A DNA stretch of 64,000 bases from an uncultured Pseudomonadales bacterium (GCA_937773555.1 CALJVT010000003.1:60001-124000), one strand, 5' to 3'. Numbered from the stretch's first letter, positions 10,157 through 19,243 are shown. Numbers and translations: made by a program. The notes: generated from the letters alone by a model not told the origin.

Positions 10157-10190
10157 TTGACATATTGCTGTCATATTGTTTTGGCACAAT
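10157..10190 (+). promoter_or_regulatory. Pho-box-like promoter of the ABC importer
   Basis: TTGACAT (10157-10163), spacer ATTG, CTGTCAT (10168-10174). The second heptamer matches the PhoB consensus CTGTCAT exactly and the first at five of seven positions, with the correct 11-base period. CACAAT (10185-10190) follows after 10 bases, where the -10 hexamer sits in PhoB-activated promoters. The importer start codon is 74 bases further on. This would place the importer under phosphate-starvation control. Confidence 0.55.
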
Positions 10191-10264
10191 AAACTTGTCA
10201 CATTAATGCCGAACATAACTTGGCTTAATGACTTTTTATAATAATAACGTGTAGAGGAATAACT

Positions 10265-12313
10265 ATGAAGACTTTCATTTATCCTGTAGCTACCTTGCTT
10301 GCTTTAGTAGTGAGTAGTGCTGCAACTGCGGCCAGTTGCCCGCCTGTCACTGTGGCTGATCCCATGGGTATTGGCCAAGGTGCTTTTCCGCAGCAATATG
10401 AGTTAGTTGAATTCGAATCAATCGGCAGCTGTACCATGTCCTTTAATGGTAATCCACAAGCGGCTGCACTCAATGCCCGTATTAGGGGTAATGGCTCATT
10501 GCCTCCACTATCTAAGCGACTGCCTTCAGAACCATTGGTAGTAGCTCCTTACGATTCCATTGGTTCTTACGGTGGAACGCTAGATGCGCTATCGAACGCG
10601 ACGGAATCAGGCACTTCTGACTTTATGTCAACCCGCCATGTCAACCTGGTGCGGTATTCTGACGATTTGACAACGATCGTTCCGATGATTGCCAAAGGTT
10701 GGCAATGGAACAGTGATTTCACCCAGTTGACGTTCTTCTTGCGCGACGGTCACAAGTGGTCGGACGGCGCACCGTTCACTGCCGAAGATGTTAAGTTCTG
10801 GTATGACAACATCGCTACGGACAGCAACGTTCGTGAAAAACCCAAGGATTACGTTCTTGTTGGTGGTGAAGTTATGGACCTTGTCGTGGTTAACCCGACA
10901 ACAATTCAATTTAACCTCCCAAGCCCAAAACCGGGTTTGCTATCGCACTTTGCCAACCACTATGCACAGGGCTTTCAGCCTAAACACTTTCTTGGTCAGT
11001 TCCATCCAGACGTAAATTCTGGTGCAGACGCGCTTGCGCAGTCCTATGGCTTTGAAAACGGCTATGCTGCCATAAAAGGTTACTATGGTAACTCTGATTG
11101 GATGGACACTCCGACACCTATGCTGGCCCATCCTGATCTAGTTGCAGGTCTGCCTGCGGATACAGTGCCAACTCTGGAAAGCCATATTATCACCCGGGAA
11201 AATACCGAAGGGCGTCACTTAGTGGCTAATCCTTATTTCTTCCAGGTTGATACTGCGGGCAATCAGCTGCCATACATCAATGAGCAGGATGAGTTGTTTG
11301 TGGGTGAGCGGGAAGTTCGTCTTTTGAAGCTAGTTAACTCCGAAGTTGACTATAAGGCTCAGTCGCTGAACTTAGATTACGCGCCCCTGCTTCTTGAAAA
11401 CCAGGAAAAAGGCAACTTCACAGTTGACCTAAGACCTGAAATTGCCATGAGTACCTTCTCGTTCAATGTGACGTCGGCAGATATGGAAAAACGGAAAGTG
11501 TTTGGTGATATCCGTTTCCGTCAGGCGATGTCAGTTGCAATGAACCGTGCGGAGATCAATGAAGTGGTCTACTTCGGTCTTGGTGCACCTCAGCAGTATA
11601 CTGCATTCGCGCCTTCACCTAGTTTCATCAGTGCAGAAACTGAGCAATCTTACGCACAGTTTGATCCAGATATGGCTAATGCTCTGTTGGATGAAATGGG
11701 TATGCTTGACGTAGATGGTGATGGCATGCGTGAATTGCCAAATGGTGATACGCTGGTGCTGAATATGCAAATTGCTACCCAGGGTGGATCTCTCAAGTTG
11801 GTTGAGGTTGCGGGTCAAAACTGGCGTGACGTGGGTATCAACAATACGGTGAAAGAAGTGACAACGGATGAGTATCGTTCTGCTGCGTCTTCGAACAGCC
11901 TTGATGTTACCTATTACGCGAAGGGTCAGCCACTTGCTGTTATCCTAGGTATTTCGGAGCTGTTTCAACCACCATTCGACAACTACTTTAACCACACATC
12001 AGGCATGTTGTGGGGGCAGTATGTTGATACAGATGGTGCTTCGGGTGTGAAACCACCTCAGTGGGTCTATGACTCAATGGCGGGTATTGATGCCTTCCAG
12101 TCTGCAATTGCTGGCTCTGACGAGTCTAACGCAATTGGTAAAGCTTTGGTTGATACAGTGGTAGATAACCTGCTGTTCATTGGTACAGTGAAAGCAGTTG
12201 CACCGATCTATCACAGTAATAAGCTGAAGAACTTTGCTGACTTCAAAACTCAGTCCTATGCGTACTACCGGACCTATCCGTACCGTGCGACACAGTGGTG
12301 GTTAGACGAGTAA
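10265..12313 (+). CDS. Family 5 extracellular solute-binding protein of a peptide-type ABC importer
   Basis: A 682-residue periplasmic binding protein. The signal peptide is MKTFIYPVATLLALVVSSAATA, written MKTFIYPVATLLALV then VSSAATA, with cleavage likely after A22 or A23. The family 5 body begins near residue 75; FFLRDGHKWSDGAPFTAEDV is the classic signature region. An EF-hand-like loop DVDGDGMRE lies near residue 485. The family binds oligopeptides, nickel, opines, oligosaccharides and related solutes, so the ligand cannot be read off. Its place between phnW and a phosphonate-hydrolase-like gene, and the Pho-box-like promoter, suggest a phosphonate-containing ligand (inference). Its codon use looks more GC-rich than its neighbours, possibly reflecting high expression or separate origin. 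Confidence 0.92.
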   Translation: MKTFIYPVATLLALVVSSAATAASCPPVTVADPMGIGQGAFPQQYELVEFESIGSCTMSFNGNPQAAALNARIRGNGSLPPLSKRLPSEPLVVAPYDSIGSYGGTLDALSNATESGTSDFMSTRHVNLVRYSDDLTTIVPMIAKGWQWNSDFTQLTFFLRDGHKWSDGAPFTAEDVKFWYDNIATDSNVREKPKDYVLVGGEVMDLVVVNPTTIQFNLPSPKPGLLSHFANHYAQGFQPKHFLGQFHPDVNSGADALAQSYGFENGYAAIKGYYGNSDWMDTPTPMLAHPDLVAGLPADTVPTLESHIITRENTEGRHLVANPYFFQVDTAGNQLPYINEQDELFVGEREVRLLKLVNSEVDYKAQSLNLDYAPLLLENQEKGNFTVDLRPEIAMSTFSFNVTSADMEKRKVFGDIRFRQAMSVAMNRAEINEVVYFGLGAPQQYTAFAPSPSFISAETEQSYAQFDPDMANALLDEMGMLDVDGDGMRELPNGDTLVLNMQIATQGGSLKLVEVAGQNWRDVGINNTVKEVTTDEYRSAASSNSLDVTYYAKGQPLAVILGISELFQPPFDNYFNHTSGMLWGQYVDTDGASGVKPPQWVYDSMAGIDAFQSAIAGSDESNAIGKALVDTVVDNLLFIGTVKAVAPIYHSNKLKNFADFKTQSYAYYRTYPYRATQWWLDE

Positions 12314-12337
12314 CCCGGTTACTTTGAAATAACACCC

Positions 12338-12370
12338 CCGCGGGTAGTCTATTCTGCCCGCGGCTTTTTT
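12338..12370 (+). terminator. Intrinsic terminator or attenuator between binding protein and permease genes
   Basis: CCGCGGG (12338-12344) and CCCGCGG (12357-12363) form a GC-only 7-bp stem followed by CTTTTTTAT. It lies 25 bases after the binding-protein stop. Partial termination here is a known way to make more binding protein than membrane components. Confidence 0.8.
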
Positions 12371-12420
12371 ATAAACGAGCTAACATAGCTCGAACGAATT
12401 CTCCGGGGATACAATCCAAC

Positions 12421-13425
12421 ATGTTGCAATTCTCCAAATTTTTCGCTGTCAGAGCTATGCTAGCCATCCTCACTCTTGTGATGGTGTCATTTATAGTCTT
12501 CACTCTGATGGAACTTGTTCCAGGCGATTGTGCCGAACGGTATGTAGCATTTAAGAACTCTCAAGGATCCGTGATTACACCGGAAGATATCCAAATAGAG
12601 CGTGTACGCTTAGGCCTAGATCAACCCTATGTTCAACGCTGGGGCTCATGGATTATCAACGCCTTTCAAGGTGAATATGGCAATAGCTGTATCCTCCGCG
12701 TCGATATTGCACAACTTTTGGGGCAAAAATTTTGGCTGAGCCTTGGCCTTTGCCTATCTGCTTTATTGCTTGCTTACCTCATTGCGATTCCTGTTGGAAT
12801 CATTGCCGCAACGTCTAAAAATGCGGTTTTGAATAACTCTTTACGTCTGGTTAGTTACTTGGGTTTGGCATTGCCTAACTTTTTGTTGGCCTTGATGATT
12901 ATGTTGTTTTCTACGGTTTACTTTGGTGATAGTTTGACGGGGTTATTTTCTAAGGAATACCGAGATGCCGCCTGGTCCACAGATCGTGTGATGGACTTTT
13001 TAGGCCATGCCTGGCTGCCCATCTTTATCCTTGGTTGGTCGGCAACGGCATTTGCAATTCAAACCGTGCGGGCTTTAATGTCAGATGAAATTGGTAAGCT
13101 TTATGTGACTGCAGCAGCGGCGCGAGGGGTTTCTGGCCGTCGATTATTAATGCGCTACCCAGCCCGGCATGCGCTGAGCCCTATTATTAACTCGGTAGGA
13201 TTTGACCTTAACCGTATCTTTAATGAGTTGCCTATTGTCGCCTTGATTCTAACTCTCACAGAGGCTGGTTCTCTGTTAATTGAGGCACTGGCTCGCTCAA
13301 ACGACCAACAACTTGCTGGGGCTATCATTTTTATGTTGACGGCGAGTATTGTGGCGCTCAACTTTGTGACCGACATCATTCTTGCGCTGACTGATCCGCG
13401 TATTCGCCGCAGTATTGTAGGATAA
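12421..13425 (+). CDS. ABC transporter permease, DppB/OppB type
   Basis: A 334-residue inner-membrane permease of the binding-protein-dependent type. It has an N-terminal membrane segment (about 10-30), a periplasmic region with GLDQPYVQRWGSWI, and a core of five further segments. The EAA coupling loop near residues 220-240 (VTAAAARGVSGRRLLMRYPARHAL) contacts the ATPases. It pairs with the next permease, whose start codon overlaps this stop codon (TAATG). It is second in the five-gene importer operon after the internal terminator. Substrate specificity is unknown. Confidence 0.9.
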   Translation: MLQFSKFFAVRAMLAILTLVMVSFIVFTLMELVPGDCAERYVAFKNSQGSVITPEDIQIERVRLGLDQPYVQRWGSWIINAFQGEYGNSCILRVDIAQLLGQKFWLSLGLCLSALLLAYLIAIPVGIIAATSKNAVLNNSLRLVSYLGLALPNFLLALMIMLFSTVYFGDSLTGLFSKEYRDAAWSTDRVMDFLGHAWLPIFILGWSATAFAIQTVRALMSDEIGKLYVTAAAARGVSGRRLLMRYPARHALSPIINSVGFDLNRIFNELPIVALILTLTEAGSLLIEALARSNDQQLAGAIIFMLTASIVALNFVTDIILALTDPRIRRSIVG

Positions 13426-14579
13426 TGGACATGACTAATATTACAAATACAGCCTCGTCCACCAATCAACAGCTCAAAGAAGCCTATTTCACCGCATCTC
13501 AAGGGCAGCTGATCTGGCAAAGATTTAAACGTAATAAATCTGCTTTGGCTGGCGCATGGGTGTTAATCATCCTGATTCTCTCTGGTATATTTTCACCTTT
13601 TTTGACGCCTTATGATGCCACCATTGCAGGCCGAGATAAGGGCTACCTCAACGGTGCACCTCAAGTGCCTTCCTTTTGTGATGATAATGGCTGCTCCATA
13701 AGGCCGTTTGTCTATACCTATGAGCGATCCCGCTCATTCAAGACTAACTTTCGCTGGGTGAGCGAAGAGAAAGTTGAACTAGAGGACAGACGTTATCTGA
13801 CCTTTTTTAGCAGAGGTATGGAGTACACCTTCCTTGGAATAAAATTTGATCGGCACTTGTTTGGTGTGGATAAGGGTATGGTGCATATTTTTGGCACGGA
13901 TTCTACAGGCAAGGATATATATTCTCGAACGCTAACGGCGATTAATACCTCCATGGCAGTGGGCACAATAGGCGTGTTGATTGCGTTTTTCTTGGCTTTG
14001 GTTATTGGTGGAGTGTCAGGGTACTACGGTGGGAAAATAGATTCTGTTCTGCAAATGGTAACAGATACGGTAAGAACCATTCCCAACATTCCGTTGTTTA
14101 TGGCATTGGCTGCATTTATCCCCGACACGTGGAGTTCTGAAGAAAGGTTCTTCTTTATCTCACTTGTGCTTGGGCTGATTGGTTGGACAACATTGGCACG
14201 ACGCATCCGTACCCACCTGTTAAGCGAACGAAACCAAGAGTACGTTCTGGCAGCACAGCTGTGTGGAGCCTCGCCAAGTCATGTGATTCGACGACACCTG
14301 TTGCCCAGTTTCACCAGTTACATCATTGTTGATTTGGTCATTTCGTTTCCCTATATGATCTTGTCAGAAACAGCGCTTAGTTTTATTGGGCTGGGTTTGA
14401 AAGATCCTGTGAATTCCTTAGGGGTAATGCTGCAAAACGTCACTAGTGCTGACGTCTTATTGAACTACCAGTGGTATTTTATTCCAGTCATATTCTTTAT
14501 TGTTTTGGTGCTAGCATTCGTCTTTGTTGGTGATGGCTTACGAGATGCTGCTGACCCTTACGCGGATACTAACAAATGA
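13425..14579 (+). CDS. ABC transporter permease, DppC/OppC type
   Basis: A 384-residue permease, longer than the usual 300 or so residues of DppC. The extra length is a periplasmic insert (about residues 68-145, containing CDDNGCSIRPFVYTYERSRS and FDRHLFGVDKG) between the first membrane segment and the core. Such inserts occur in the YejE/AgpC branch, which serves larger or unusual ligands. The coupling loop is VLAAQLCGASPSHVIRRHLLP, written VLAAQLCGASPSHV then IRRHLLP. Two starts are possible (13425 and 13431); the first overlaps the upstream stop. The stop overlaps the following ATPase start by ATGA. Confidence 0.9.
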   Translation: MDMTNITNTASSTNQQLKEAYFTASQGQLIWQRFKRNKSALAGAWVLIILILSGIFSPFLTPYDATIAGRDKGYLNGAPQVPSFCDDNGCSIRPFVYTYERSRSFKTNFRWVSEEKVELEDRRYLTFFSRGMEYTFLGIKFDRHLFGVDKGMVHIFGTDSTGKDIYSRTLTAINTSMAVGTIGVLIAFFLALVIGGVSGYYGGKIDSVLQMVTDTVRTIPNIPLFMALAAFIPDTWSSEERFFFISLVLGLIGWTTLARRIRTHLLSERNQEYVLAAQLCGASPSHVIRRHLLPSFTSYIIVDLVISFPYMILSETALSFIGLGLKDPVNSLGVMLQNVTSADVLLNYQWYFIPVIFFIVLVLAFVFVGDGLRDAADPYADTNK

Positions 14580-15583
14580 CCCGTTTACTTGATGTAGAAA
14601 ACCTCACCCTTGATTTCGATACGGATGAAGGTCGTATAACTGCTGTTGATAATGTTTCATTTAGCCTAGAAGCTGGTGAAATTATGGGTTTAGTAGGCGA
14701 AAGTGGTTCTGGCAAATCAGTGACTGCTAAGGCCCTAATGAAACTCAATGCGAGTAACTCGATCTATGGGGGAGATAGTAAAATCACTTTGCATTTGGCT
14801 AATGGCCCAGTAGACATCATGTCCTTGCAGACAGCCAAAGAATTACAGGTGGTGCGTGGCGGTGCTATCTCCATGATTTTTCAAGAACCCATGGCAAGTT
14901 TTGCGCCAGCCATTACTATTGGTGCTCAAATGGTGGAGCAGTTATTGATCCACACAAGTATGAGTGCCCTTAAGGCACAAGAAGTGTCTATAGAAATGCT
15001 TGATAGAGTGGGTATTTCTGATGCTAGTACCCGATTTAAGCAATATGCATTTGAGTTGTCTGGCGGTATGCGCCAAAGGGCAATGATTGCCATGGCACTA
15101 TCTACCAACCCTAAGCTACTCATTGCTGACGAACCGACCACAGCGCTAGATGTGACTATCCAGGCACAAGTCATAGATCTAATGAAGGATCTAGTGAAAG
15201 ATTTTGGTATGGGCATTGTGTTTATTACCCACGATTTAGGTGTTATTGCCCAAACTGCAGATACGGTTGCGGTGATGTACCTTGGCCGAGTGGTTGAAAA
15301 AGGCCCTGTGCGCCAGGTTATTGGCAATCCGTCTCACCCCTATACTCAGGGTTTAATTAAGGCGTTACCTCGATTAGATGATCTAGATTCTCCATTAACA
15401 CCTATTCCAGGAGATATACCATCGCCCTTGGAACGCCCAGATGGCTGTGTTTTTAGTACTCGTTGCAGCAGCTTTTTGGGTCCTCAGTGCAGCGTTGATG
15501 TGCCTAAGTTTACGCCTATTTCCCATGACCACATGGTGGCTTGCCACATCTACCAGCAAGATCAGCAAGGAGCCTCAAAATGA
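14576..15583 (+). CDS. ABC transporter ATP-binding protein, DppD/OppD type
   Basis: A 335-residue ATPase with Walker A GESGSGKSV (about 40-48), Q-loop MIFQEPMASF, signature LSGGMRQR, Walker B LLIADEPTTALD and the switch histidine in FITHDLG. The C-terminal oligopeptide/dipeptide transporter domain includes a cysteine cluster (C-x5-C-x6-C-type, near 295-325), as in relatives that bind an iron-sulfur cluster. It powers import together with the following ATPase, whose start overlaps this stop by ATGA. Translation of the whole block is coupled. Confidence 0.93.
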   Translation: MTRLLDVENLTLDFDTDEGRITAVDNVSFSLEAGEIMGLVGESGSGKSVTAKALMKLNASNSIYGGDSKITLHLANGPVDIMSLQTAKELQVVRGGAISMIFQEPMASFAPAITIGAQMVEQLLIHTSMSALKAQEVSIEMLDRVGISDASTRFKQYAFELSGGMRQRAMIAMALSTNPKLLIADEPTTALDVTIQAQVIDLMKDLVKDFGMGIVFITHDLGVIAQTADTVAVMYLGRVVEKGPVRQVIGNPSHPYTQGLIKALPRLDDLDSPLTPIPGDIPSPLERPDGCVFSTRCSSFLGPQCSVDVPKFTPISHDHMVACHIYQQDQQGASK

Positions 15584-16575
15584 AGCAAGATACGTTAATT
15601 TCTGCTACCGATGTGTCTGTTCACTACCCTATTAGTGGAGGTAAGCTGTTTGGCCCTAAGCCCGTTGTGCGAGCAGTTGAAAATGTCACTCTAAACATCA
15701 CCAAAGGGAGTTTTTTTGGTTTAGTGGGTGAGTCGGGTTCAGGTAAAACTACCTTGGGCAGAGCGATGCTCAAAGCTGCGCCCATTACCAGTGGTATTGT
15801 TAATTTCAATGATGGTGAAGTTAACTATAGCTTATCCAATATGGATGCTAAAGAACTCAAAGACTACCGAACTCGGTCACAATTAATATTCCAAGACCCT
15901 TATGCAGCATTGAGCCCGCGTATGACCGTAAGGGATATTATTGCAGAACCCCTCGAAATTATGAAGCTGACGTCATCAAGGGAAGAAACTGACCGAAGAG
16001 TGCGAGAAATTGCAACCAAATGCCGCTTAAACCTTGAACACTTGCGCCGGTTTCCCCATGCTTTTTCTGGCGGACAAAGGCAGCGCATCTCAATTGCACG
16101 GGCTTTGGTGTCAGAACCTAAATTTGTGGTTGCTGATGAAAGTGTTGCGGCACTTGACGTGTCTATTCAGGCGGATGTGCTCAATTTGTTGAAAGAGATT
16201 CAACAGGAGATGGGCTTAACATTTTTATTTATTAGTCATGACCTTAGTGTTGTTGCACACATCTGTGACCACGTGGCAGTGATGTATTTTGGTCGGTTGG
16301 TAGAAACAGCACCTACCCGTGAATTATTTAACAACCCTCGCCATCCATACACTAAAGCCTTGTTGTCTGCTATTCCTTCTCTTGATCCAGACGCAAAGAG
16401 CCTGGCCCAAAAATTAGAAGGGGAGATTCCATCACCCACTAACCCGCCACCTGGGTGCAAGTTTCAAACCCGGTGTCCCCAAGCCATAGATATTTGTCGG
16501 CGCGACGAACCTCAACTAGAAAATATTGGCGAGGAACATGATGTGGCATGTCATCGCTGGGAAGAATTGATTTAA
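15580..16575 (+). CDS. ABC transporter ATP-binding protein, DppF/OppF type
   Basis: A 331-residue ATPase. ATG at 15580 is preferred over upstream starts because AAGGAG lies 7 bases before it and it overlaps the previous stop (ATGA). Walker A is GESGSGKTT, the signature FSGGQRQR, the switch FISHDLS. Walker B reads VVADESVAALD: the usual DEP is DES here, with the catalytic glutamate kept. The C-terminal cysteine-containing peptide-transporter domain is present (CKFQTRCPQAIDICRRDEP). It completes the importer operon. Confidence 0.93.
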   Translation: MKQDTLISATDVSVHYPISGGKLFGPKPVVRAVENVTLNITKGSFFGLVGESGSGKTTLGRAMLKAAPITSGIVNFNDGEVNYSLSNMDAKELKDYRTRSQLIFQDPYAALSPRMTVRDIIAEPLEIMKLTSSREETDRRVREIATKCRLNLEHLRRFPHAFSGGQRQRISIARALVSEPKFVVADESVAALDVSIQADVLNLLKEIQQEMGLTFLFISHDLSVVAHICDHVAVMYFGRLVETAPTRELFNNPRHPYTKALLSAIPSLDPDAKSLAQKLEGEIPSPTNPPPGCKFQTRCPQAIDICRRDEPQLENIGEEHDVACHRWEELI

Positions 16576-16612
16576 TAAGTGAGATGCAGGCTCTAAGGGC
16601 CTGTCGTTAAAA

Positions 16613-17383
16613 TTAATGCGAGTTAAGTAAATGCAAGGCCGCTTGATGCAGTTCAGGCGTCGCTGCAGCTACAACAAGACCACCCCAGCCCTCTTCTAAC
16701 ATGTTGCCTTGCCAGTCTGTAATAACGCCACCCGCTCCCTCTACCACAGGAATCAGCGCCATGATGTCGTAGTAGTGTAACGAGCCTTCCACCACCAAAT
16801 CAATTTGCCCAGAAGCCAGTAAACCATAGCTATAGCAGTCACCACCAAAACGACGCAGGTAAACTAAACGACTCAATTGTTCAAATTTATCTAACTGGGG
16901 CGTATCAAACATTTCAGGCTCCGTGCAATAAAGAGTGGCTTGTGCCAACTGTTTAACATGTGAGACGTGACAGGTTTTTCCATTATGGGTGGTTTTTTCA
17001 CCCATAATGCCGACCCAACATTCATCAAGAATAGGCATGTCAATCACCCCTAATTTAGGCCGGTTATGGTGGGTGAGGCCTATTAAAGTGCCAAAAGTTG
17101 GCATGCCTGAAATGAAACTTTTAGTACCATCAATAGGGTCTATGACCCACTTATAAGCAGCTAAATTTTGCTTGGAGCCGTGTTCTTCGCCAATAATCCC
17201 ATGATCGGGGTGACGTTGGCTGATAATTTGGCGAATTTGGCTTTCTACAGTACGATCTGCTTCGGTAACTGGGCTGGCATCCGCTTTAGACTCCACTATA
17301 ATGCGTTGACGATAATAGCGTTTAATAGTCTCCCTAGATTGTTGTAAAGCCTGTTCAATAGTAGTTAAGAAACGGTTTATCAT
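16613..17383 (-). CDS. Inositol-monophosphatase-family phosphatase, histidinol-phosphatase-like
   Basis: A 256-residue Mg2+-dependent phosphatase of the FIG superfamily. Metal-binding motifs are complete: GEEHG (65-69), DPIDGT (82-87) and YDIMALIPVVEGAGG with D206. The closest annotated relatives are HisN-type histidinol-phosphatases, but the family also covers inositol phosphates and other small phosphomonoesters. No other histidine biosynthesis gene is near. It converges on the importer operon and is divergent from the phosphonate-hydrolase-like gene, so a role with a phosphorus-containing substrate is possible. That is inference. Confidence 0.85.
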   Translation of the reverse strand: MINRFLTTIEQALQQSRETIKRYYRQRIIVESKADASPVTEADRTVESQIRQIISQRHPDHGIIGEEHGSKQNLAAYKWVIDPIDGTKSFISGMPTFGTLIGLTHHNRPKLGVIDMPILDECWVGIMGEKTTHNGKTCHVSHVKQLAQATLYCTEPEMFDTPQLDKFEQLSRLVYLRRFGGDCYSYGLLASGQIDLVVEGSLHYYDIMALIPVVEGAGGVITDWQGNMLEEGWGGLVVAAATPELHQAALHLLNSH

Positions 17384-17651
17384 TGTAGCTGGCCAACTGA
17401 CGACGCATTATTAATAAATTGGTAATAGGGTCTGTTTTTTTTCTTGAAGGGTCAAACGTAAATATCTTATGGTTCAAATTAGAATAGGTAATATGTGGCA
17501 GAAAAGCCGATTAAAGGCCCGTTTTAGGGGCCTAATTATGTGCCTATTAGTATATTTCATCATGAGTATTATTAATTTTTGATTACGCAATAACACACTG
17601 TGGTTTATATTTTGCGTCATTAAGGGTCATCAATCTAGAGTGCAACTAAAC

Positions 17652-19220
17652 ATGATTAAAAACGTATTGTTTATTACTGCTGACCAATGGCGGGGAAGTT
17701 GTCTTTCGGCCTTGGGTCATGCGGTAGTCAAAACACCTAACCTAGACAAATTAGCAGCGTCTGGGGTGCTATTTTCTCAACATTATGCCCAATCTACCCC
17801 TTGCAGTCCCTCCCGTGCATCAATACATACCGGTATGTATTTAAAAAATCATCGGGTTTGCAATAATGGCACTCCGCTGGATCGGCGGTTCACCAATATA
17901 GCCCAGGAAGCTCGGCAATGTGGTTTCGACCCCGTTTTATTTGGTTATACAGATACTGCCCTTGACCCACGCGACTTAGGCGAAAATGATCCCCGACTTA
18001 CAAGCTATGAAACGGTACTGCCCGGTTACAGCTTAGGGCAAGGGTTAACTGAAGCGCCACTTGCTTGGGTACAGTGGTTAGCCGATAAAGGCTACTCGAC
18101 CCCAGAAGATGATCTATGTGGTGAGGTTTATCGTCAGTTTGATGATCAACATAAGGAAGATAAGCGGGGCGTAGGTTACCTGCCTGCACCATACGGTGCT
18201 GAACACACAGAAACTGCCTTTCTTAATGAAAAAGTAATGCAATACATCGATTCGAAAGAGGGTAACGCCTTTTTCATACACCTGTCTTGGTTGCGTCCTC
18301 ATCCACCATTTTTAGTGCCTGAGCCTTACCATAGTATGTATCAACCTGCACAGACAGAGCCACCAATAAGGCACTATAGCCTGGCTCAGGAGCAGGCTCA
18401 ACACCCTTATGTTAAGTTTTTAATTGACGAAAAATTAGCCCAACAGCCAAGTTATGGTGAGTCTTTGTTGCCCACTATTAATGACGAAGACCTGCAGCAA
18501 CTTAAGGCCACTTACTACGGTATGATGAGCGAGGTAGACGCACAAATGGGGCGTTTATTAGATTTTTTAACCAAGCGCAATTTATTGGAAAGTACTTTAA
18601 TTGTATTTAGCTCTGATCATGGAGAGCAGCTGGGTGACCATTACCTATTAAGCAAATTAGGCTTTTTTGACCAGTCTTATCACATTCCTTTGATTATTCG
18701 TGCACCAGGTTCAAAATGGGATGAAAGTCGCGGTACACAGGTCTCAAAGTTTAGTGAGAATATTGATCTAATGCCCACCATACTAGATCTTTTAGGCGCC
18801 ACACCGCCGGTGCAATGTGATGGCTTTAGTCTCAGGCCATTTCTTGAGTCTACGTCTGAGTTTGCTTGGCGTACGTGCGTGCATTGGGAATATGACTTTC
18901 GTGATGTATTACAAGGCAACCCCGAGCATCATTTTGGGCTTTCCTTAGATGAGTGTTCTTTAGCAGTGATTCGTGACTATAATTATAAGTACGTGCACTT
19001 TAATCAGCTACCCGCACTGTTGTTTGACCTACAAAATGACCCAGGTGAACTCAATAACTTAGCCCAACACCCAGATTACATTGGGGTGACCCTAACTTAT
19101 GCGCAAAAGATGCTTAACTGGCATATGCGCAATGAAGACCGAAGTTTAACGGGATGGCTTTTCCATGAAAATGGTCCATCTCAGCGCTTGCCCAAAGATC
19201 GCAATACGCAACCACGTTAG
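17652..19220 (+). CDS. Sulfatase-superfamily phosphonate monoester hydrolase/phosphodiesterase-like enzyme
   Basis: A 522-residue type I sulfatase-fold enzyme. The signature CSPSR begins at C51, which would be converted to formylglycine. Metal and catalytic residues include D11 (FITADQW), H217 (LRPHPPF), D322-H323 (SSDHGEQLGDH) and K335. The sequence follows phosphonate monoester hydrolases (PMH) of Rhizobium and Burkholderia over its length: GYT near 98-100, FIHLSWLRPHPPF, DECSLAVI and YKYVHF. PMHs cleave phosphonate monoesters and phosphodiesters. There is no signal peptide, so it acts on imported substrate. A GTG at 17640 is an alternative start. A plain sulfatase is less likely but not excluded. 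Confidence 0.82.
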   Translation: MIKNVLFITADQWRGSCLSALGHAVVKTPNLDKLAASGVLFSQHYAQSTPCSPSRASIHTGMYLKNHRVCNNGTPLDRRFTNIAQEARQCGFDPVLFGYTDTALDPRDLGENDPRLTSYETVLPGYSLGQGLTEAPLAWVQWLADKGYSTPEDDLCGEVYRQFDDQHKEDKRGVGYLPAPYGAEHTETAFLNEKVMQYIDSKEGNAFFIHLSWLRPHPPFLVPEPYHSMYQPAQTEPPIRHYSLAQEQAQHPYVKFLIDEKLAQQPSYGESLLPTINDEDLQQLKATYYGMMSEVDAQMGRLLDFLTKRNLLESTLIVFSSDHGEQLGDHYLLSKLGFFDQSYHIPLIIRAPGSKWDESRGTQVSKFSENIDLMPTILDLLGATPPVQCDGFSLRPFLESTSEFAWRTCVHWEYDFRDVLQGNPEHHFGLSLDECSLAVIRDYNYKYVHFNQLPALLFDLQNDPGELNNLAQHPDYIGVTLTYAQKMLNWHMRNEDRSLTGWLFHENGPSQRLPKDRNTQPR

Positions 19221-19243
19221 CGTGGAGCATGGCTACTGGTGGT

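Larger units (their letters stand above)
9956..10264 (+). other. Intergenic region phnW to importer gene
   Basis: 309 bases without a gene. It holds a compact set of nested inverted repeats (10037-10099), a 17-base dyad around TTGTTAACAA (10129-10145), a Pho-box-like promoter (10157-10190) and an AGAGGA ribosome-binding site before the importer start. These are listed separately. No T-run terminator for phnW is evident, so read-through from phnW into the importer is possible. Confidence 0.7.

Noticed and set aside
10180-10200. TTTGGCAC followed by TTGTC as a possible sigma-54 promoter
   Set aside because: The spacing between the GG and the downstream element is two bases too long and the -12 GC is absent.
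16587-16603. CAGGCTC/GGGCCTG hairpin between the convergent importer and phosphatase genes as a terminator
   Set aside because: Short stem with a wobble pair and no T run on either strand.
17614-17630. Repeated GTCAT upstream of the PMH-like gene as a Pho box
   Set aside because: The period is 10 bases, the match is partial, and it lies too close to the start codon for a promoter element.
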